64,000 nucleotides of DNA from Mycocentrospora acerina (Eukaryota; Ascomycota; Dothideomycetes; Pleosporales), in the NCBI GenBank assembly GCA_022701365.1, contig JAKUHH010000072.1, positions 248,001-312,000 of the forward strand. The letters are read 5' to 3'. The notes beneath the pieces are model-generated. The model worked only from the letters and a program-made list of their open reading frames with translations. It had not been told where the DNA came from and made no database searches. Within the stretch, counting starts at the first letter, position 1. The number at the start of each line of letters is the position of its first letter. A program made the position numbers and the translations under genes. Positions 57,514-64,000 of this stretch are shown here, one piece after another.

Positions 57514-58820
57514 ATGACAGAACGCCTCAAGAACATCGTCTCCCAGCTCACTCCCTCGTCGAGCGGATTGTCGGCCATGTAAGTTTTGCCGCCGCATAGC
57601 TTTCACCTCGGCGCGAATCCTGACAGATTGCCAGCACTACAAAGAACCCCGACGATGTGGTCATCACACTCGCTATCCGCACACCGCTCTGCAAAGGGCG
57701 CAAGGGAGGCTTCAAGGACACACCGCTCGACGCCATACTGGTCAAGCTGCTGAAGCAGGTCGTCGCCAAGTCGAACCTTGACCCTGCGCTCGTTGATGAC
57801 ATTTGCGTTGGCAACGTGTCCGACACCAACGCCTCATACTTTGTCCGCGCGGCTTCGCTGGCTGCGGGTTTCCCCAACACAACATCTGCGCTTTGCGTGA
57901 GCCGCTTCTGCTCGTCGGGCCTGAAGTCGGTGCAGGACATCGCGCAGTCCATCGCGTGCGGCAGCATCGAGATTGGCCTCGCTCTGGGCGCCGAACACAT
58001 GACAGCTGGCGGCGACGCGCTCGAAAGGCCATACGTTGACGAGATCACTCAGAACTCCGAGGCCGCCGACTGCATGAAGCCCATGGGCTGGACGTCGGAG
58101 AACGTCGGTGCCGACTTCAACATCTCACGTGAGCAGCAGGACAGGTACGCCACCGAGTCGTACCGCCGTGCCGAGGTCGCCCAGAAGGCTGGTTGGTTCG
58201 CCGACGAGATTGTACCCATCAACACCATCATCAAGGATGCTAAGACGGGCGTTGAGACACCTGTCACTCTCACCAGCGACGAGGGCCCGCGATACGGCAC
58301 AACATTCGAGAGTCTGCAGAAGATTAAGCCTGCCTTCTTGCCATATGGTGACAAGTCACATGCCGGCAACTCTTCTCAGATCACCGATGGTGCTGCCGCC
58401 GTCTTGTTGATGAAGCGCTCCACAGCTGAGAAGCTCGGGCAACCCATTCTCGCAAAGTACGTTGGCGCCACTGTTGCTGGTCTGCCACCTCGCATTATGG
58501 GCATCGGACCCACTGTTGCCATCCCCAAGCTTCTCAAGCAGTTCAACCTCAGCATTGATGATATCGACATCGTTGAGCTCAACGAGGCGTTCGCATCCAT
58601 GGCTGTGTACTGTGTGGAGAACCTAAAGCTTGACCACGCAAAGGTAAATCCCAGGGGTGGTGCTATCGCGCTCGGTCACCCACTCGGCTGCACAGGTACA
58701 AGGCAGATTGTTACTGGTCTGAGTGAGGCGAGGAGGCAAAAGAAGAAGATTCTGCTCACGAGCATGTGCATTGGCACAGGTATGGGTATGGCGGGATTGT
58801 TTGTTAACGAACAGCTATGA
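57514..58820 (+). CDS. POT1: Peroxisomal 3-ketoacyl-CoA thiolase (acetyl-CoA C-acyltransferase)
   Basis: Exons are 57514-57578 and 57635-58820; the intron (GTAAGT, branch CTGAC, GCCAG) joins phase 2 as SGLSA-I-TTKNPDDVV. An earlier CAG (57624-57626) would break frame. Length is 416 residues, normal for the family. The N-terminus has a PTS2 signal, R4-L5-x5-Q11-L12 (RLKNIVSQL), so import through Pex7 is expected. Catalytic residues are nucleophile Cys114 (SRFCSSGL), His370 (GHPLGCTGT) and the acid/base Cys400 (SMCIGTGMG). The dimer and CoA loop VNPRGGAIALGHP is intact. It catalyses the last step of beta-oxidation, thiolytic cleavage of 3-ketoacyl-CoA to acetyl-CoA and a shortened acyl-CoA. A cytosolic acetoacetyl-CoA thiolase is unlikely given the PTS2. 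Confidence 0.94.
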
Positions 58821-59387
58821 GCGATGATGGTTGTTTTGCTTAAATATGTATATCCTAGGTTACGAAAAGATTTTTGAGTAAAAACTTACTGCTTACATTT
58901 TCCACTGTGTACCTCCCTTTTGGACAACAGCTGGAACGCTGTATGTGACCATTTTTGTATTGCTGATATGTGATTTAATGGCTGAGATATGAGTAGAGGT
59001 AAGAACACAAAAAAATGTGCTGGGTGATGAGGTATGGTAAGCTAATTGCAATATTTGAGGTTGTTCTAGTTTGAGATAAAGTCGGAGATATCGGAGGACA
59101 TTCTCGTCATCTAGTCTAGACTGAACTTGGAATGGCGATATGGTTCCTTCCTCCACAACAGATGCACTCAGGAACCTTCGCTTCTCGCTTCGTATTTTTT
59201 TTTCTTGCTACGTCGATGCTGTTGCGGGATGACGCGGTCAATCCACTCTATGCAGCGCATTCGCTCGTTTTAGCCGCAATGATATACTCCCCCTGTACCT
59301 TATTGCACATACCATATGCCTCTTGGCTTTAACATCAAAACCACGAGTAGATACCTTACGTTCTTCCTGCAGAATTGCACCTTTCTA
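58821..59387. other. Convergent 3' spacer
   Basis: AT-rich 567 bases between the thiolase stop and the end of the minus-strand receptor-like gene. Nothing is recognised. Confidence 0.5.
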
Positions 59388-60777
59388 TCAGACGTTATAC
59401 TCTCTCTGCACGCCCCCTTCCTCGATTTCCACTTTAAAGTCCTGGTGCAACATCACGCCCCCATGATCGTCTCGGTCGAACAAGCTAGAAGTACTAGTGT
59501 GCTCGTCATCCTTCCTCCCCATTGATACCAATCCTTGCCAACAGGGCTGTGGACAGGTTGATTTTTCTTTTCTCTCATTTCCTTTTGCGGTCACCGATAC
59601 TGAAGACTTACCCTGTCCTGAAGGTACAAGTTGCGGTTCAGCATTCGCCGTTGTTTGACGGCTGAATCGTTTGCGTACAACAGAGAGTTCTGTGTCTTGG
59701 ATTTGGGGGTATAGCATGCTATTGCTACCAATTGCCAGACTCCGCTTGATTCGAGGAATGCTGGCTGTGATGAGGGATAAACCTGTAGTGGCGCTGGGTT
59801 ATAGTAAGTTGGCAGTTTCAAATATATCAATTGCACTTACTGATTGACAACTGAAGCGTCAACTGCGTATTCTAAAAAAAAATTGTTAGTTCATTCTTAT
59901 ATTTCACATCACAAGAGCTTACTGCTTAGGTTGCCGTCCGTTCTTTTTCTCACTATGAGCCATATCTGCAGGCAAGACACCAGTGGAACACTGCAAAGTC
60001 AGTCCCGCCCTGTAGTCGTCATATTAATGCTTACAAAATTCGGCAACCAAATAAAACTGTTGCAGTCCAGTAGCTGGTTCTATCAAGCGTCAAAGCTCTA
60101 AGAGTTGGAAGAATCCAAGCAGTCAACACAAAGTCGGACACTATGTTCAATACCACCACCGACAATATGATGTCACTTTGGCTGCAGTACATGGACCTAG
60201 CGTTCCAGACCTTTGGTACACCACATTGAAAAGCTGTGGCAAATAGGGCGAAAACAGCCCAGATGCCTATCATTCCAAACAGCACTCTTGCTGCTTTTTG
60301 TGTTTGGGGTACAACACGTGTGATCAGGAGGGCAAAAGACAGCTTTCCGAATGCCATTGTAGCAATGGAAAACAGTCTTCCAATATACATTGCCTATTAT
60401 CGAGTTAGACAATGCTTCTACATGACGCTCAAGCTTACTGGCCTTGAATAGCGAAACAGCATCTTCGCCATTTACGTTTGCAAAAGTTTTCCCCAGCCCT
60501 GCGTTCACAGAGTACTGCCCGCTAACAACCACACCTAGAAAGACAATCTGTAAATTACGTCAGTCTTGCTGATGCAGAATCCGCATCACCGTCTTACACT
60601 TCCTGTCAGTGCTGTGGCGTCGTCTCTTCCAAAACCCACTCGGTGAATGATCAGGCCAAGAACGAGGCGCACGATCAAGATAACCCATGCTACGCACATC
60701 CATGAATACAGCGAGACCAGTACAAACCCACCTCGCGTAGTTGGAGCATTTCGAAATCCATCTGCGGTACTACTCAT
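59388..60777 (-). pseudogene. PTH11-type receptor-like gene, probably frame-disrupted
   Basis: Minus-strand segments: 60777-60598 (MSSTADGFRNAPTTRGGF..), 60547-60439, 60393-60035, 59990-59923, 59871-59841 and 59782-59388. They read as one rhodopsin-domain protein of about 385 residues: GRDDA after helix 1, GLGKTFANVNGEDAVSLFKA, YIGRLFSIATMAFGKLSFALL, FVPLVSCLQIWLIV, QLSISLSLITASIPRIKRSL. The C-terminal tail contains DRDDHGGVMLHQDFKVEIE. Splice sites are good, but two junctions do not keep frame: 60439/60393 and 59923/59871 go from phase 1 to phase 0. At the first, family spacing wants the exon to begin two bases before TAT, where the genome has GCAA instead of an AG acceptor. Lost splice sites, indels or base-calling errors (T9 at the second) could explain this. 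Family identity is secure, integrity doubtful. Confidence 0.6.
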
Positions 60778-62044
60778 GATTACAACACCTCGTTGACTCG
60801 AGTAATGATGAGTATTGATGAGTATTAAATCACAGAAGGGAGATCTACTGCAGGCACAAACGCCCATATGCAGGCGCCATTCCTATCGCTGGCTTCCGAA
60901 GAGATTCGCCAAAGGTAGTTTCCGTCCTCCCCAAAGTATTCCACGCACACTCGTCACGTAAGCCGGAGATTTGCGATATGAGCCGTCTACAGACTGGGCC
61001 ATTCCCACGCACCGGCTCTGGGGAGCGAAGCGCATCCTTCCGATACGCTAGCTCAGGTTCCGAGCATATGGTTGATCATACCAGATGTGCGTGAGAAGCT
61101 TAGTCGCAATCTGTAGGCGGAAGTAAGACTTTTGACAAGATCACCCAAAGGTACGTACTCGACTCGCTTATTCTAACACTTACCTCTTTCAGAACTTTTT
61201 TTTTTGGTAGCAAAGTCAGGCCGCGTGGTGAGAGGTTTAAAAGTCAATGTCTACTCTTTCGTGTCCCCTAAAGCGGCAAATACCGCACAGATTATTGGTC
61301 CGATAATACCCTGTAGTTTTTTTTGGGCACAAAGAACATCGTATCAATTCTAGACAAGTGTTACAGCAGCCTAACAGCATGAGCAGTTTTCAAGGTGACG
61401 GAATATTGCGTAGGTACCGGGACACCCTTGATCTTGTTCGTATTCATCTACCAACTCGGGAGTTTACAACTGCCATAGCCACGTTCCCTAGAGTACATGC
61501 ATGCATTATTCGGCGCCAATTTCACCGACCATCTATTTAATCTTGAGCACGTGTTGATTTCAACGCTCGGGTCTCCGAACGAACTAGGAAAGTGCCCGCC
61601 GATCTCTCAAGCCCTGGCGGGCTAGCGGGCGGCACGGGTACCATGGGGAGGGAACACTTAAGATATCTTGCTTATATTAAGACTTCATTTCCGTATTCGA
61701 ATCTTTCGCGGTACATACTCTTCTAGGAGCGGAGTTCTGTCCGTTGATTGTACCTACGAGTATGGGCAGCATACGTTCAATGCCTCAGCACTATTATGTT
61801 TTCGTGGAGGCATTGGGAGGGAAGGGTTGAGGCTGACATGAGCAGGAGTTCATATGCCTTCATGGCGACTGCTGCATCGCCCTAACATCTCCACGTCCCG
61901 CGAGAATGGACACCAATCATCACGGTCATGTTCTGCTTCTAGGGTCTGTATCTCTTATCTAGCGAGTTTTTTTGTCTTGTTTCTCTTTTCCAACTCTTTG
62001 TGAGACCCAACTACCCAGTTGCTGAGTTACGAAATCTTCTCGCC
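60778..62044. promoter_or_regulatory. Divergent spacer between second receptor and second permease
   Basis: 1.27 kb holding both promoters. It contains T-runs near 61199-61208 and 61317-61324 and a short GC-rich imperfect repeat CTGGCGGGCTAGCGGGCGG near 61613-61632. No gene is seen. Confidence 0.5.
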
Positions 62045-63849
62045 ATGGCCCTGGGAAGTGATCACAAGACCGGCGTCGATCTGGGCCTTGTTGAGCATGG
62101 TTCTGGTGGTGGGGAAACAACAGAATCACCTACTGGAGCCCAACTTAATGGACGAAACCAAGCCAGAGCCTTTGAGGTACGCAAACAGTCTCCACACTAC
62201 ACTATCAGAGCACAATTAATGAACCAACTAGCGGTACATCAATCTTGCAGCTGTCGTTAACTTCGGCGTTATCATCCTCGCTTCGTGGGAGTCGTTCGCT
62301 GTGACTTTTCAGTTTGCGCTGTCAAACGGCGGCCCTGCTTCTATTTTCTATGGCTCTATTCTTGCTGGGATAGGCGCATGTGCCGTTGGCTTTTCGCTGG
62401 CCGAACTGGCGTCGATGTGAATTCGTCCGTCATCCAAGTCTATAAAACTAGCTGACAGCAGTGCAGTGACCCAACTGTTGGCGCGCAGTATCGCTGGTCA
62501 GCTAACTTCGCACCTGCTGCTCCTCGCTTTTGGGGACTGTTACAAGGTATGTTACCTATCCTTGTTTCCACTCCCTCTTTTTTGACGATTTGATCAGGAT
62601 GGATTACAACTGCCGCGTGGTGCTTCGCCTGTGGTGGCCCGCCATCAATTCTGGCCAACATGATTACGTCTCTTGCTATTTTCAACTACGAGAACTATGT
62701 CCCTGAGCGCTGGCATACTAGCCTGATTATGATAGCAGTCATGATTGTGCCGTTCATATTCAACCTCTGGTTCCGGAAACTGCTTGATACATTCGAAATG
62801 ACTGGTGGTATTCTCCACATTACCTTGTTCATCGTTGTCATAGTCGTTCTTGTTGTCTTTGGCCCTCGCAGCGATACAGATTTTGTATTCAAGACCTTAA
62901 CATCAGATGTTTCTGGCTGGGACAACCCCGGAGTGTCCTGGGGACTGGGACTGTTAAGCATGACATTCTCCGTCACAGGTGCCGATAGTGTGTTACACAT
63001 GTGTATGTTTACTCCTCTTGTTTCCAAGAATTTTACTAAAGATCATCAAAGGTGACGAGGTCAAGAAGGTCCGCACTCGAGTCCCGCGTAGTATCATCCT
63101 AGCCTGCACTGTCAATTCGGCCATGTTGATTATTTTCGCCACTATCTTACTTTTCTATATGGGTCCTCTCACAGACGAGATTGTTGCGACACCACTTCCG
63201 CTTCTCTGGATCCTCTACAGCATTACCGGATCAAAGGCCGCTACGAATGTTCTGATATCACTCATCGCTGTTATATTCTTCTTCGCATTGTTCAACATCT
63301 TTGCGTCTGTTTCACGGCTTGTCTGGGTCTTTGCGCGCGATAATGGCCTACCGTTCTCCGGCTTTTTCTCATACGTACGTTCCTTTCGAAGATGATGACT
63401 TGCTTGCTAATCTTTGATGACAGGTGCATCCCACCCTCAAGCTTCCCCTGAATGCGCTCCTACTGGTTGGTTCCATTGTCACCTGCCTCTCCCTAATCTA
63501 CATCGCCAGCGCAACCGCCTTCAACGCACTCATCTCTCTCCAGGCGTTCGCCCTCCACATATCCTATTTCTTCCCAATCCTCTTCATCTTGCTACGCAAA
63601 TTTCGCGGTCCTGCTCCTCCTTACGGCCCATTCCGAATGGGCGCTATCGGTGTACCTGTAAACATCTTTGCGCTGTGCTATATTTGTTATGTGGTTCTTT
63701 GGATGCCGTTCCCCCAGGTCCTTCCGGTTACCAAAGATAACATGAACTATGCAGGGCCGATCTTTGGAGCGGTATTGATAGGTGCACTTGCGCATTGGTT
63801 CATTCGTGGGAAGAAGACGTTCAATCTGCCGATTAATCGATATGAGTAG
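62045..63849 (+). CDS. APC-superfamily amino acid/choline-type permease
   Basis: Six exons: 62045-62176, 62232-62416, 62467-62546, 62598-63002, 63052-63374 and 63424-63849, introns of 49-55 bases. Joins restore AFE-RYINLAAVVNFG, ELAS-I-DPTVGAQYRW, LLQ-G-WITTAAWC, VLHM-C-DEVKKVRTRVPRS and FFSY-VHPTLKLP. Length is 516 residues with about 12 transmembrane helices. Family marks are SNGGPASIFYGS, VGAQYRWSANFAP after helix 2, NYENYVPERWHTS, and the GADSVLHMCDEV loop with VPRSI. It belongs to the same 2.A.3.4-like amino acid/choline/GABA permease group as the gene at 30753, but the two proteins are clearly diverged. The substrate is unknown. The exon 2 start and exon 4 donor were chosen by frame and consensus. 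Confidence 0.88.
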
Positions 63850-64000
63850 TCGGCGAGAGAGAAACCTTCTCTAGGAAGCGGTTACAAAATACTTATTGAT
63901 GGAAGTCAATGGTGTTTGTATATTGGAAAGGCTTTTCATGATGGCGATCTTTTACCAGAGATATATCCATCAGAATACGAGAAACGAATCATGGCTTATA
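63850..64000. other. 3' flank of the permease gene
   Basis: Downstream sequence to the window edge; nothing is recognised. Confidence 0.5.

Noticed and set aside
57624..57626. CAG at 57624-57626 as the thiolase exon 2 acceptor
   Set aside because: It would put exon 2 out of frame; the next AG (57633-57634) keeps frame and restores the family sequence.

Overview
The window is nuclear DNA of a filamentous ascomycete (Pezizomycotina). A Dothideomycete of the Pleosporales type is the best guess. Most genes carry spliceosomal introns of about 45-120 bases with GT..AG ends and CTAAC/CTGAC-like branch sites. The gene content is typical of moulds: the conidiation regulator Medusa, PTH11-type receptors, an LSH/DDM1 remodeller, a CSF1 lipid-bridge protein and a PTS2 thiolase. 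Gene models below were built by hand by joining exons so that reading frame and family motifs stay continuous.

Layout. 1-1276: 3' part of a RING-H2 ubiquitin ligase running off the left edge. 1277-4276: low-complexity spacer with a 176-base N gap between two G16 tracts. 4277-8633: a 1,283-residue coiled-coil protein. 8634-14893: the longest gene-free stretch, whose right part looks like a spliced 5' leader of medA (14894-17159). 18785-20365 (-) secreted type-B carboxylesterase, divergent from 21263-22213 (+) a D-erythronate-dehydrogenase-like SDR. 22744-25527 (-) LSH/DDM1/MUS-30 SNF2 ATPase. 25909-26290 (-) relic of a GNAT acetyltransferase. 26629-26740 intron-containing tRNA-Pro(AGG). 26898-27714 intact GNAT.

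27852-29171 (-) PTH11-like receptor, divergent from 30753-32742 (+) APC permease with eight exons. 35034-36089 degenerate dual-specificity phosphatase. 37322-38862 protein with an M-x-P triplet repeat. 39278-49184 (-) CSF1 (3,262 residues), divergent from 49799-52135 (+) a TMEM184/Ost-alpha (DUF300) membrane protein. 54436-56351 disordered Ser/Pro-rich protein. 57514-58820 peroxisomal 3-ketoacyl-CoA thiolase. 59388-60777 (-) a second PTH11-like receptor gene, apparently frame-broken, divergent from 62045-63849 (+) a second APC permease.

Most of this is conserved housekeeping or developmental content; I see no secondary-metabolite cluster, intact transposon, CRISPR array or rRNA. The most unusual points are: the same head-to-head receptor/permease pair occurring twice about 30 kb apart; two out-of-phase splice junctions in the second receptor; the GNAT relic; a phosphatase fold whose signature Arg is Lys; the M-x-P repeat protein; and the long, apparently multi-intron leader of medA.
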